This document shows positions 17,485 through 25,508 of a stretch of DNA of 64,000 bases, piece by piece. Position numbers and translations under genes: made by a program. Positions within the stretch are counted from its first letter, which is position 1, and each line of letters begins with the position of its first letter. A model generated the notes under the pieces. It ran no database searches. It was given only the letters and a program-made list of their open reading frames with translations, and was not told the DNA's origin. The stretch spans positions 1 through 64,000 of the forward strand of contig NZ_LRAC01000168.1 of NCBI RefSeq assembly GCF_001517085.1, written 5' to 3'. This DNA comes from Paenibacillus sp. DMB5 (lineage in GTDB: Bacteria; Bacillota; Bacilli; Paenibacillales; Paenibacillaceae).

Positions 17485-18058
17485 GAGCCTGATCCCTCCT
17501 TCCCCAGTGGACTAACCGTTTCTGCAGCTGCCTCATAGCCAGCCTTACTCTGCTCTTAACCGTGCCCAGCGGAACAGCCACGTGATAGACTACCTCCTGC
17601 TGCGTAAGACCCTGATAATAGATAAGGTCCATCACCTGCTGCTGGTCCCTGCTGAGCTCCAGCAAGGCTTCTCTGATCTGTTCTCCTGCCACCAGCATTT
17701 CGACCATATCCTCCGTCATCGCCCCGGTATCGCGGAGCTGCTGCAATTCCTCCGCATCGGCGGATTGCTGCGGCGGCCGTGTATTATTTTTACGCAGCTG
17801 GTCAAGCGCAATATTCCGTGTAACCGTAAACATCCACGTCGACAGCTTGCCCTTGGCGGAGTCATACTGCTCCGCGTTCTTCCAGATCCGCATAAATAAT
17901 TCCTGCATGATTTCCTCCGCCGCCATTGAATCCTTTACAATCCGGTAAGCAAAGCTGTAAACCATCTGCTCGTACCGGTCGTAGAGTTTTTCGAGGGCAT
18001 CCGGGTCCTTTTGCCTGATTTGCTGCATTAATTGTACGTCGTCAGCGACTTCGTTCAA
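17477..18058 (-). CDS. ECF sigma factor of the SigK/RskA-paired type
   Basis: A 193-residue ECF sigma factor. Region 2 runs about 24-95 (LYDRYEQMVYSFAYRIVKDSMAAEEIMQELF, then STWMFTVTRNIALDQLRK), region 4 about 125-185 (LSRDQQQVMDLIYYQGLTQQEV, TVKSRVRLAMRQLQ). The start appears to be TTG at 18058 after a G-rich ribosome site. It is coupled to the RskA-type anti-sigma and divergent from the duplicated copper-amine-oxidase-like gene, its probable target. Confidence 0.92.
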   Translation of the reverse strand: MNEVADDVQLMQQIRQKDPDALEKLYDRYEQMVYSFAYRIVKDSMAAEEIMQELFMRIWKNAEQYDSAKGKLSTWMFTVTRNIALDQLRKNNTRPPQQSADAEELQQLRDTGAMTEDMVEMLVAGEQIREALLELSRDQQQVMDLIYYQGLTQQEVVYHVAVPLGTVKSRVRLAMRQLQKRLVHWGRRDQAHD

Positions 18059-18081
18059 CTGTTCCCCCCCATTTCCCCAGC

Positions 18082-18136
18082 GAAGTTGGATGAATTAATA
18101 TTTTAAAATTTATTCTTTAAAAAGTGATCCAACTTC
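18082..18136. promoter_or_regulatory. Perfect inverted repeat between divergent sigma and target genes
   Basis: GAAGTTGGAT (18082-18091) and ATCCAACTTC (18127-18136) form a perfect 10-bp inverted repeat with a 35-bp AT-rich centre. Each divergent gene therefore has ATCCAACTTC upstream in the same orientation. This suits a shared -35 element for an autoregulated ECF sigma and its target, though I cannot assign matching -10 elements on both sides. Confidence 0.5.
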
Positions 18137-18209
18137 TGAATACTTACGTTCCACTGAGTATAACCGCTTTTGATTAGCGGCTCAACTTTGGATGAAGGAG
18201 TGAACTGAA

Positions 18210-19820
18210 ATGAAAAAGCTGCACAGTAAGCTGGCCATCCTGATGCTCTGCCTGAGTTTATTTCTCCCGGCACTGGCAAGCGCTCACGAAGTGGATACGA
18301 ACGGTGCTGCACCGAATTTGCAGGCGGCTCTCGGTGAGCTGCTCGGTGAGCATGCCCTGCTGGCCGTCATTGCGATGCAGAAGGGCTACGACAATGCTGC
18401 AGATTTCAATGATGCCGCAGCCGCACTCGGCAAAAACACAGATGACCTCTCAGCCGCCATCGCTTCAGTCTATGGCAGTGCCGCCGGTGAAGCATTCGAA
18501 CCCATCTGGTCCTCCCATATCGGATATTTTGTGGACTATGTGAAAGCGACCGCTGCCAAAGACGAGGCCGGACGGCAAAAGGCCGTTGCTGAGCTGGATG
18601 ACTACCGGATGAAGCAGGCCGAATTTTTCCATAATGCCAACCCGGCATATTTTGAAACGGCTGCCCTCGCAGACGGGCTGAACATGCACATCAACCATCT
18701 GCTGGACGCCTTCAACAGCTATGTAAATAAAGACTATACAGCTGCATACAAGGATACACGGACTGCGTACGCTCACATGTTCATGACAGCCAAATCGCTG
18801 GCTGCCGGCATTCAGGCCCAGTTCCCTGACAAGTTCCCTGCAGGCACCACAACCTCACCGGGAATCGACCTGCGTGCAGGCCTTGGACAATTGCTGGGTG
18901 AGCATGCGACACTGGCCGCACTCGCTATGCAAAAAGGCATCGACGGTGCCCCGGACTTCACTGCGGCAGCTGCTGCCCTGAATAGCAACACGGATGACCT
19001 GTCTGCGGCGATTGCCACCGTTTACGGTAATGCAGCCGGCGATGCCTTCAAGCCCATCTGGTCTTCCCATATCGGATATTTCGTCGATTATGTAAAAGCC
19101 ACAGCTGCTAAAGACGAAACCGGACGCGGGCAGGCTGTTGCCGCGCTGGAAGATTACCGTATGAAGCAAGCCGAGTTCTTCTACAGTGCAAATCCGGCTT
19201 ATTTTGAAACAGCAGCCATTGCAGACGGACTGAAAATGCATATCGGCCACCTGCTTGATACCTTTAACAGCTATGTAAATAAAGATTATGCCAAAGCTTA
19301 TAACCTTGAACGTACTGCCTATTCCCATATGTTCATGACAGCAAGCGAGCTGACAGGCGGCATTGTCTCCCAGTTCCCGGACAAGTTCCATGGCAAGACT
19401 GGCGCCGCCGCCCCTGAAATGACAACCATTTCAATGAAGAAAGGCAGCACTGCCGTTACGGTTAACGGGACTACAAGCCAGATGGACGTTACTCCGGTCA
19501 TGAAGGACGGCAGTACCTTCATCCCGCTCCGTTACCTCGGTGAGGCCATTGGTGTCGATATTACCTGGGATAACACCAGGAAAACGCTCTGGATCAAGGA
19601 CGGAGACAACACCGCAGTCTTCTGGGTAGGACAGTCCTACATGGAGCTGAACGGGGAGCGCAAGAACATCGGAGCCCCTGTCTTCCTGGACAGCGGCCGC
19701 GTGCAGGTTCCCGTCCGTTTCATTGCCGAGCTGCTCGGCTGGGATGTGAAGTGGCTGCCTGGTGACGGCACCATTACATTAACCAAAGCAATGGCGGCCA
19801 CAATGGAGCATAGCCATTAA
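18210..19820 (+). CDS. Secreted duplicated-domain protein with copper-amine-oxidase N-like domain
   Basis: A 536-residue secreted protein. A signal peptide (1-25, ends ASA) is followed by two nearly identical repeats of about 165 residues (33-200 and 220-390). Both contain LGELLGEHA or LGQLLGEHA, DDLSAAIA, PIWSSHIGYFVDYVKATAAKDE and MKQAEFF. The last 110 residues match the copper-amine-oxidase N-terminal-like stalk domain (GTTSQMDVTPVMKDGSTFIPLRYLGEAIG, VPVRFIAELLGWDVKW), common in Paenibacillus exported proteins. No catalytic oxidase domain is present, so it is not an amine oxidase. The repeats are His-rich helical units of unknown role. Divergent from an ECF sigma. Confidence 0.85.
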   Translation: MKKLHSKLAILMLCLSLFLPALASAHEVDTNGAAPNLQAALGELLGEHALLAVIAMQKGYDNAADFNDAAAALGKNTDDLSAAIASVYGSAAGEAFEPIWSSHIGYFVDYVKATAAKDEAGRQKAVAELDDYRMKQAEFFHNANPAYFETAALADGLNMHINHLLDAFNSYVNKDYTAAYKDTRTAYAHMFMTAKSLAAGIQAQFPDKFPAGTTTSPGIDLRAGLGQLLGEHATLAALAMQKGIDGAPDFTAAAAALNSNTDDLSAAIATVYGNAAGDAFKPIWSSHIGYFVDYVKATAAKDETGRGQAVAALEDYRMKQAEFFYSANPAYFETAAIADGLKMHIGHLLDTFNSYVNKDYAKAYNLERTAYSHMFMTASELTGGIVSQFPDKFHGKTGAAAPEMTTISMKKGSTAVTVNGTTSQMDVTPVMKDGSTFIPLRYLGEAIGVDITWDNTRKTLWIKDGDNTAVFWVGQSYMELNGERKNIGAPVFLDSGRVQVPVRFIAELLGWDVKWLPGDGTITLTKAMAATMEHSH

Positions 19821-19838
19821 TAGATTCAAATGGGTAAA

Positions 19839-19872
19839 AACAAAGGCCACCCCTCACGGGATGGCCTTTGTT
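19839..19872. terminator. Intrinsic terminator
   Basis: ACAAAGGCCA (19840-19849) pairs with TGGCCTTTGT (19862-19871), extended by CCC/GGG around a small loop. It separates the duplicated-domain gene from the converging MerR gene. Confidence 0.82.
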
Positions 19873-19907
19873 CTGCCTCTATAGTTACTTAGTGCACCAG
19901 ATGAAAT

Positions 19908-20267
19908 TTAATAGTTCTCCCCGCGGTAATACCGCTCCAGCTTATGCTCCAGATGGGCGAGCTGCGCCTTCTTTTTCTCGATATCATCCAGCAGCACCTG
20001 CTTCTGCTCCTCAATCATTCTGGTTCTCTCCGGCAGGGTAGACGTTCCGGTCTTAACCATATCATAATATCTTTTTATTTCCTCAATGCTCATCCCCGTT
20101 TCCCGCAGACATTTCAGGAACTCCAGCCAGCCGATGTCCTCTTCACTGTACAGCCGGTTATTCTGTTCATTACGCACCGCCGGCTCCAGCAGCCCTTTAC
20201 GCTCATAAAAGCGGATTGCCCCGATGTTCAGCCCTACCTTTTTTGCAATCTGTCCTATCGTAAACAT
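19908..20267 (-). CDS. MerR-family transcriptional regulator
   Basis: A 119-residue regulator: MerR winged helix (FTIGQIAKKVGLNIGAIRFYERKGLLEPAVR, then NNRLYSEEDIGWLEFLKCLRETGMSIEEIKRY) and a C-terminal coiled coil ending in ERYYRGENY. There is no metal-binding Cys cluster, so it belongs to the small-effector or stress type. I choose the ATG at 20267, because the MFTIGQ start is standard; a GTG at 20291 would add eight residues. Divergent from the SDR gene, with an operator between. Confidence 0.9.
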   Translation of the reverse strand: MFTIGQIAKKVGLNIGAIRFYERKGLLEPAVRNEQNNRLYSEEDIGWLEFLKCLRETGMSIEEIKRYYDMVKTGTSTLPERTRMIEEQKQVLLDDIEKKKAQLAHLEHKLERYYRGENY

Positions 20268-20293
20268 TCTTCCTGTCTCCCGAAAATTCACTG

Positions 20294-20321
20294 TTGACCT
20301 ACACTTAGTGTAGCATATTAA
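20294..20321 (+). promoter_or_regulatory. MerR-type promoter/operator of the SDR gene
   Basis: A -35-like TTGACC (20294-20299) and a -10-like TATTAA (20316-20321) flank a perfect dyad, CTACAC-TTA-GTGTAG (20299-20313). A palindrome placed between -35 and -10 is the classical MerR layout and fits control of the divergent SDR gene. Confidence 0.6.
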
Positions 20322-20367
20322 GCTTCAGATTATAGATCGATATCACTTAACAGAAAGAAGGATAACA

Positions 20368-21078
20368 ATGATGAAAACTGCTTTGGTAACAGGTGCGAAC
20401 AAAGGAATCGGACTGGAAACAGCAAGACAGCTGGGCGAAGCCGGCTGGAAGGTAGTACTCGGAGCACGCAGCACGGAACGGGGAGAGGCAGCAGTTGCCG
20501 AATTATCCGGCCAGGGCCTGGATGTGGAGCTTGTGCAGCTGGATATGACGAATCCGGACAGCATCGCCCAGGCGGCTGCCACGATTCAAGCCCGCTACGC
20601 TGATCTTACTCTGCTGGTCAACAATGCCGGTATGCCGGGTGCCTTCTCCAGCTCATTTAGCAATACCCGTGAGGAGGATCTGCGGCAGGCTTTTGAGGTG
20701 AACTTCTTCGGTACGTTCCGGTTAAACCAGCAGCTTCTTCCGCTTATCAAGCAGAATGAAGGAACCATAATTAATGTCTCGACCGACATGGCCTCTCTGC
20801 ACTTCATGCAGCATGCGGAATATCCGCTGAATTGCTTCGACTATAATGCCTCCAAAACAGCCAGCAACGCGATGACCACCGCAATGGCTATTGAGCTAAG
20901 AGACAGCCGCGCTCAGGTCTTTGCTGTTACTCCTGGATTTACGAAGACGGACCTGAATCACAACGCGGAAGGCGGCCAGTCCAAGGAAGCAGGAGCAGCC
21001 ATTATTGTCGGCTATGCCACTGACGGCAAGCGGCATAACGGGGAGTTTCTGGATGTGAACGGGATCTACGCCTGGTAA
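20368..21078 (+). CDS. Short-chain dehydrogenase/reductase (carbonyl reductase-like)
   Basis: A 236-residue classical SDR with Rossmann motif TGANKGIG (residues 9-16), NNAG, a catalytic Ser in INVSTDMAS and the YNASK (Tyr-x-x-x-Lys) pair. The GARST after beta-2 suggests NADPH use. Such enzymes reduce carbonyl compounds or quinones; the substrate here is unknown. AGAAGGA at 20356-20362 can serve either of two adjacent ATGs. Likely controlled by the divergent MerR regulator. Confidence 0.92.
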   Translation: MMKTALVTGANKGIGLETARQLGEAGWKVVLGARSTERGEAAVAELSGQGLDVELVQLDMTNPDSIAQAAATIQARYADLTLLVNNAGMPGAFSSSFSNTREEDLRQAFEVNFFGTFRLNQQLLPLIKQNEGTIINVSTDMASLHFMQHAEYPLNCFDYNASKTASNAMTTAMAIELRDSRAQVFAVTPGFTKTDLNHNAEGGQSKEAGAAIIVGYATDGKRHNGEFLDVNGIYAW

Positions 21079-21097
21079 AAACATATATATATTGCTG

Positions 21098-21131
21098 AAA
21101 GACCGGAATAGCTTCTGCTTTTCCGGTCTTT
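21098..21131 (+). terminator. Intrinsic terminator after the SDR gene
   Basis: AAAGACCGGAA (21098-21108) pairs perfectly with TTCCGGTCTTT (21121-21131) across a 12-nt loop. Confidence 0.8.
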
Positions 21132-21145
21132 GTAATTCTGCTTGA

Positions 21146-21754
21146 TTATGTAATATCTATTTGTGTGATATGAAATTTCTCGGCGATTACATAAGTGAAA
21201 TCTGTAAATAGAAGAATCCGCTCCCTTCCGCTGGCCTTAATCCTCCGCGGCTCCGGCTCGGCGGTAACTTTTAACCCCCTGCTTCCCAGCACGGTGCGGT
21301 AAATATCGGCGATTTCCCGAGGGCCGAAGGTAAAATGTACTCGCTCTGCTGTCGATCCTCCATAAGGCATAAAGTCAATGATTCTGTCTCTTGCGTTATA
21401 GGTACCCAGAAACTCCTGCAATGCGTTAAACACACGGCCGTAAATCTCATTATCCCCCTCAAGCTGGATAGGGCCCGAGATCATATACTGGGGCTTATTA
21501 TATTTAAATAAAATGGGATGATCCTTCAATATTCTCAGATAGGTAAATCCGCTTGCAAATTTGATATTACTTTCCCGTACATTTTCACATATAATCTCCC
21601 AGGTGCGCAATTTACCTACAATGGTTCCGCCCTCACATTCGTACATAGAGATAATAAGCTGTAAATTGTCCCCTGCCATTTCTCCCTTGTCAACGCAGAA
21701 GACATCAAACCAGTTTCCTTCCATTGCTTTGTTAATATCACGGATATTAAGCAA
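21146..21754 (-). CDS. Hypothetical protein
   Basis: A 202-residue protein that I do not recognise. It is soluble, of mixed alpha/beta composition, with no signal peptide or membrane segment. Aromatic- and Gly-rich central part (YLRILKDHPILFKYNKPQYMISGPIQLEG) and a C-terminal half with HFTFGPREIADIYRTVLG. Base composition is more AT-rich than its neighbours. Divergent from the HAD phosphatase gene; no operon partner. Confidence 0.7.
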   Translation of the reverse strand: MLNIRDINKAMEGNWFDVFCVDKGEMAGDNLQLIISMYECEGGTIVGKLRTWEIICENVRESNIKFASGFTYLRILKDHPILFKYNKPQYMISGPIQLEGDNEIYGRVFNALQEFLGTYNARDRIIDFMPYGGSTAERVHFTFGPREIADIYRTVLGSRGLKVTAEPEPRRIKASGRERILLFTDFTYVIAEKFHITQIDIT

Positions 21755-21892
21755 GTGCAGCAGTCCTCCCTTTTATGAAAACGGTTAATCTGTGCCGAAA
21801 CAAACATATCATTTCCTCTGTCTCTGTTAAAATGATAAGTATCGCTTTTCTGATTATCTGCGCATTCAATCTGATAAAGGAGTCACCACATT

Positions 21893-22546
21893 ATGTCTAT
21901 TAAAGCAGTACTATTCGATTTTGACGGAACGCTGGCTGATACGCTGCCTTTGTCATTCACGGCTTTCCGCACGGTGTTTAAGCAATACGAGAACAGGGAT
22001 GTAACGAACGAAGAGCTGGTGGCCATGTTCGGCCCGACCGAAGAGGAGATTATCGAAGCTAACTTCACTAATAAAGCCGCTGCTCCGCAGGCGGTTCAGG
22101 ATTATTTCTCGATCTATGAAACGGGCCATGATGGGGAGTCAGTCCGGAACACCGAGATTAACAGTCTGCTGCAGCTGCTGAAGAATCGTGGGATCAGGAT
22201 GGCTGTCATTACCGGCAAAGGACAGCGGGCATACCGGATCTCCTCCAAGGCACTGCAGATGGAGGACTTCTGCGAGTTTGCCATTACAGGGGATGATGTG
22301 ACTCAGCCGAAGCCTCACCCGGAGGGCATCTGCCGCGCCCTGGAGATTCTCGGAGTCAGCCCCGCCGAGGCTGTGTTTGTCGGTGACAGCAACGCCGATA
22401 TTCTGGCAGGCAAAGCTGCCGGACTGCGTACCTATGCGGTGCGCTGGCTGTCGGCTTTTCAGAGTCAGACCTATGATGTTGAGCCGGACGGCGTTTTCAG
22501 CAGTGTAGCTGAATTGGTGGAACTGCTGGAGCAGGATCGCCTGTAA
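21893..22546 (+). CDS. HAD-family hydrolase (phosphoglycolate phosphatase-like)
   Basis: A 217-residue HAD subfamily IA enzyme. Motif I is DFDGTLADT (nucleophile Asp near 10), motif II VITGK, motif III Lys in TQPKPHPEG and motif IV GDSNADILAGKAAG. It has a small helical cap. Probably a phosphoglycolate or sugar-phosphate phosphatase, or a pyrophosphatase; the exact substrate cannot be assigned. AAGGAG precedes the ATG. Confidence 0.9.
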   Translation: MSIKAVLFDFDGTLADTLPLSFTAFRTVFKQYENRDVTNEELVAMFGPTEEEIIEANFTNKAAAPQAVQDYFSIYETGHDGESVRNTEINSLLQLLKNRGIRMAVITGKGQRAYRISSKALQMEDFCEFAITGDDVTQPKPHPEGICRALEILGVSPAEAVFVGDSNADILAGKAAGLRTYAVRWLSAFQSQTYDVEPDGVFSSVAELVELLEQDRL

Positions 22547-22589
22547 TGTTGCCGTGGTGAGCTCGCGGTTGCGATTGTTTATATTGAGA

Positions 22590-22614
22590 AAAAAGCAAAA
22601 TCCGGCTGCTTTTT
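22590..22614 (+). terminator. Weak intrinsic terminator after the HAD gene
   Basis: AAAAAGCA (22590-22597) pairs with TGCTTTTT (22607-22614). The stem is AT-rich apart from two GC pairs, and the T run doubles as the tail. Confidence 0.5.
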
Positions 22615-22761
22615 GTAGAATCATAAGACGCTGCTAATCTCGGCTTTACTCGCAATACCACTTTGTTTAGCGAACCGGCACCACCTTTGTCACCCGTGCA
22701 GGGAGTCGCTCCTCGGGAGCGAATAGGTATATCACCAAATACCCAAGCGGAGGAATGGAAA

Positions 22762-23298
22762 ATGGAAATGTTTAAAACAAAGGAAGCTGCAGAGCAATTG
22801 TCCGTCAGCCAGACCACAATCAAACGCTGGGCCGCGATGTTCCCTGCCAGCTTTCCCAAGGACCGGTTCGGTCATTATATTTTTACCACCCAGGAAGTCA
22901 GCCTGCTTAAATCTATTAAAGAACGGCTTGAGCAGGGAGAGTCGCTGGACAGCATCACGCTGGCCGAGAATAAGCCGCAGGCAGAGCCGGTGCCTTTTAT
23001 CCAGAAGCTTCCCGTTACGGAGCCGCCTATGCAAGAGGTCTGGTCCCGCCTCGTCCGCATCGAGCGTTCGCTCGACCAGAAGGCCGACGAGGTGGTCTCC
23101 GTGCAGCTGCTTCAGCAGCGCCAGGAGCTTGAGGATCTGCGCCGGATGATCCAGCAGCTTGCTGTATCCATTGAGAGCATCCAGCAGCCGCGGCTTCAGG
23201 CGGCCGCTGCGTATGAGGAGATGCATCCCCTTGCCGCTATGAAGCTCAAAACCCCGCCCAAGAAGCGCGGGCTGCTGCGCACTTTTTTCTCGCTGTAG
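22762..23298 (+). CDS. RacA-like MerR-type DNA-binding protein
   Basis: A 178-residue protein with an N-terminal MerR-like helix-turn-helix (KTKEAAEQLSVSQTTIKRWAAMFP, then FGHYIFTTQEVSLLKSIKERLEQG) and a central coiled coil (about 95-150) with a basic C-terminus (KLKTPPKKRGLLRTFF). This order and size match RacA, which anchors the chromosome to the pole in sporulating Bacillus. The start is the ATG at 22762, with GCGGAGG at 22746-22752. It could instead be another MerR-coiled-coil regulator. Confidence 0.75.
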   Translation: MEMFKTKEAAEQLSVSQTTIKRWAAMFPASFPKDRFGHYIFTTQEVSLLKSIKERLEQGESLDSITLAENKPQAEPVPFIQKLPVTEPPMQEVWSRLVRIERSLDQKADEVVSVQLLQQRQELEDLRRMIQQLAVSIESIQQPRLQAAAAYEEMHPLAAMKLKTPPKKRGLLRTFFSL

Positions 23299-23397
23299 GC
23301 TATACGTACAGGCCTGGGTCCGGTACGGCCATTGCCGGGCTCAGGCTGGTATTTTCAGGCGTTCAACCTTGTCCCACCGTGGCTTATCTGCCATATC

Positions 23398-24237
23398 TTA
23401 CACCCCGCGCCGCAGCCGCTCCTGCCAATCCAGCCATCGGCGTTCTTCCCAGCCCGGCCAAATCCTTTTTACCTCGTTTAACAGCCACTCACCCGCTATC
23501 GTAATTGAGTTTTCATGGGAAGCGTAGATGACCCAATCCATGTCAGCAGAAAACCAGTAGCCCTCGCCATTGATTGTGTAGGCCGGGTTAAATCCTTCTA
23601 GATCAAGCTGATACTCCGGCGAATGGTCGAACTCCCGCAGTTCGAAAACCCGCTCTATCCCGTGAGCACTTAATATTGCCTTTAGTGCCTCAATCCCCAC
23701 CTCCGCCGCAAAATAGTCTTCCATAAAAGCTTCGGTTTCCGGCGGCTTAGGCTCAGTAAGCGGGTACCAGAAATCACTGATGCCCCACTTTTCCCTCAGG
23801 TCCTCCCACAGCAAGGTCCGCTCTACCTCTGACAAGGTGCGCCGGTAAGGCAGCGGAGATACGCCGACTATCCCTGCTGCAGCTTTTTTATCCAGATAAT
23901 CAGCTAACGCTTGCCGCTCAGCCGCCGCTGTCTGCTGAAAGATACCCCCTTTATTCTCGGTAAACAGGCTCTGGGCGCTCCAGACAGCCGCTAGAATCTT
24001 GTTATGCGCTTCTTCCTCAGCTGCAAATTCTGTTCCTTCAAACCGTTCAAGCTCAGCAAGGATCGCATCCAGAACTAAATAGCGGGGGAACAACTCCTCT
24101 GCTTCTACCGTGTAGCCCCCGTCTGCCGTCCTGTCCCCGCCGGCATTCATCAGCCGTGAATATGTTCTTCCCCAATACCGGGACATAATCATGCAGTAAC
24201 GCCTTGCAAGAGTGTGAAGCTGCTCTGCCTGATTCAT
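23398..24237 (-). CDS. Hypothetical protein
   Basis: A 279-residue soluble protein rich in Trp, Glu and Ala that I do not recognise. It has a helical first half and a C-terminal part (YWFSADMDWVIYASHENSITIAGEWLLNEV) resembling the immunity or SUKH-like and similar small regulatory folds in Firmicutes, but not clearly enough to name. I choose the ATG at 24237, as AAAAGGATG lies at a proper distance; an ATG 9 bp upstream would overlap it. Confidence 0.72.
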   Translation of the reverse strand: MNQAEQLHTLARRYCMIMSRYWGRTYSRLMNAGGDRTADGGYTVEAEELFPRYLVLDAILAELERFEGTEFAAEEEAHNKILAAVWSAQSLFTENKGGIFQQTAAAERQALADYLDKKAAAGIVGVSPLPYRRTLSEVERTLLWEDLREKWGISDFWYPLTEPKPPETEAFMEDYFAAEVGIEALKAILSAHGIERVFELREFDHSPEYQLDLEGFNPAYTINGEGYWFSADMDWVIYASHENSITIAGEWLLNEVKRIWPGWEERRWLDWQERLRRGV

Positions 24238-24479
24238 AGTGCACATCCTTTTTATATGATTTGGTGGATACCTAACAGCTCATCCCTCCGCTCAACATCT
24301 CTATTAAAAATAAATTCACTCATTGAGGTGTCTCCTTTTTTTATCAAACAAACAGTGACTTTTCTCTACAGCAAATTCTTATAGATATGCTACATTTTGA
24401 TCAAAAAGATCAGAGAGGATTGATCTAACTGTCAGGCTATTTTAGACTGTTTTTTAGAATCCATCTGAAATTCTGGTAT

Positions 24480-24782
24480 TTGTCTGCCGCTACCTTAGTA
24501 TGGGGGATTGCAGTCTTTGGAATCATCTTGCCGATCATGGCATTCGGATTGTCCTATCATTTCAGTGATACGGCTACCGGAGTAATTCTGGCGGCTATAG
24601 CCCCGTTTGCGGTGACAATGCTGCTAATTTTTCCGAATCATACGATTGCCCGGGAATACGCAATAACCCATGACGTAAGCGGGGGAGCGGGCAAGCTCCT
24701 GGTTCTGGGTCAGCTGCTGACAATGCTGCCTGTCTATGTGCTGGAGGCCTCTGCATTTCTTCTCTATTTCACATACCGGTAG
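24480..24782 (+). CDS. Small membrane protein, start uncertain
   Basis: A hydrophobic protein of about 100 residues with three transmembrane segments (LVWGIAVFGIILPIMAFG, GVILAAIAPFAVTMLLIF and LLVLGQLLTMLPVYVLEASAFLL). No family is recognised. The TTG at 24480 has no ribosome site. The frame is open upstream to a CTG at 24429, which sits 9 nt after a good AGAGAGGA (24412-24419) and would add 17 basic-aromatic residues, so the true start may be that CTG. Confidence 0.55.
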   Translation: MSAATLVWGIAVFGIILPIMAFGLSYHFSDTATGVILAAIAPFAVTMLLIFPNHTIAREYAITHDVSGGAGKLLVLGQLLTMLPVYVLEASAFLLYFTYR

Positions 24783-24929
24783 TTTCCAATTGGACGGTGC
24801 CAACCCTATCTGTCACAAGCCCTTGAAAGCCTGCAAATCCGGGTCGCCAAGGGCTTGTTTGATATACATGAGCTATACTTCTGTGTTTTATTCTATAATT
24901 GTAACAATGATAAGCAAGAAAGGAATTCT

Positions 24930-25508
24930 ATGCCCATCTTTGAACTCATTACATGGACAATCGCATTTGCCCTCCTGCTATCCGTACTCTGGATTGTGCT
25001 CATAAGCTGGAAGAACGGGATTTCGCCGATGCCCGCATCCGGTCCTGTCCGGCTGGCGGTGATTGCAGAGGTGCAGCGGATTCGGGGCTACGGCAATATC
25101 ATTGAGGCCGGGTCCGGCTGGGGAACGCTGGGGTTGGAGGTTATCCGCCATTGTCCCGGCAAGCGGCTGACCGGAATCGAAAACTCCGGCATTCCTCTGG
25201 TGTTCTCCAGGCTGCTCACCGTACTCCATGCCCGCATGCTGCCGGATAAGATTGCCGGGGAGGGGCTGCGCAAACGGGTTATTTTTAAGCGGGGGGATAT
25301 CTATAGCTACTCGTACAGAGATGCCGACATTGTGCTCTGTTATCTGTTCCCGGGAGCAATGGGGCGTCTGGCGGGGAAGTTCAGGCAGGAGCTGCCACAG
25401 GGTGCGACGGTAATCAGCGTTTGTTTTGCATTGCCGGACAGGCAGCCTGTGCGCGTTATTACCTGTAAGGACCGTCTGCGGACTAAGGTGTATGTCTACC
25501 GGTATTAG
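24930..25508 (+). CDS. Membrane-anchored class I SAM-dependent methyltransferase
   Basis: A 192-residue protein with an N-terminal transmembrane helix (about 5-27) and a short methyltransferase core. Motif I is IIEAGSGWGTLGLEV, the acidic end of beta-2 is GIENS, and DADIVLCYLFPGAMGRL stands for motif IV. Substrate unknown. AAGAAAGGA precedes the ATG at 24930. It converges with, and overlaps by 4 bp, the hydrolase gene. Confidence 0.8.
   Translation: MPIFELITWTIAFALLLSVLWIVLISWKNGISPMPASGPVRLAVIAEVQRIRGYGNIIEAGSGWGTLGLEVIRHCPGKRLTGIENSGIPLVFSRLLTVLHARMLPDKIAGEGLRKRVIFKRGDIYSYSYRDADIVLCYLFPGAMGRLAGKFRQELPQGATVISVCFALPDRQPVRVITCKDRLRTKVYVYRY

Noticed and set aside
24855..24929. Upstream extension of the methyltransferase gene
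   Set aside because: No ribosome site; AAGAAAGGA and ATG at 24930 give a natural N-terminal membrane helix.
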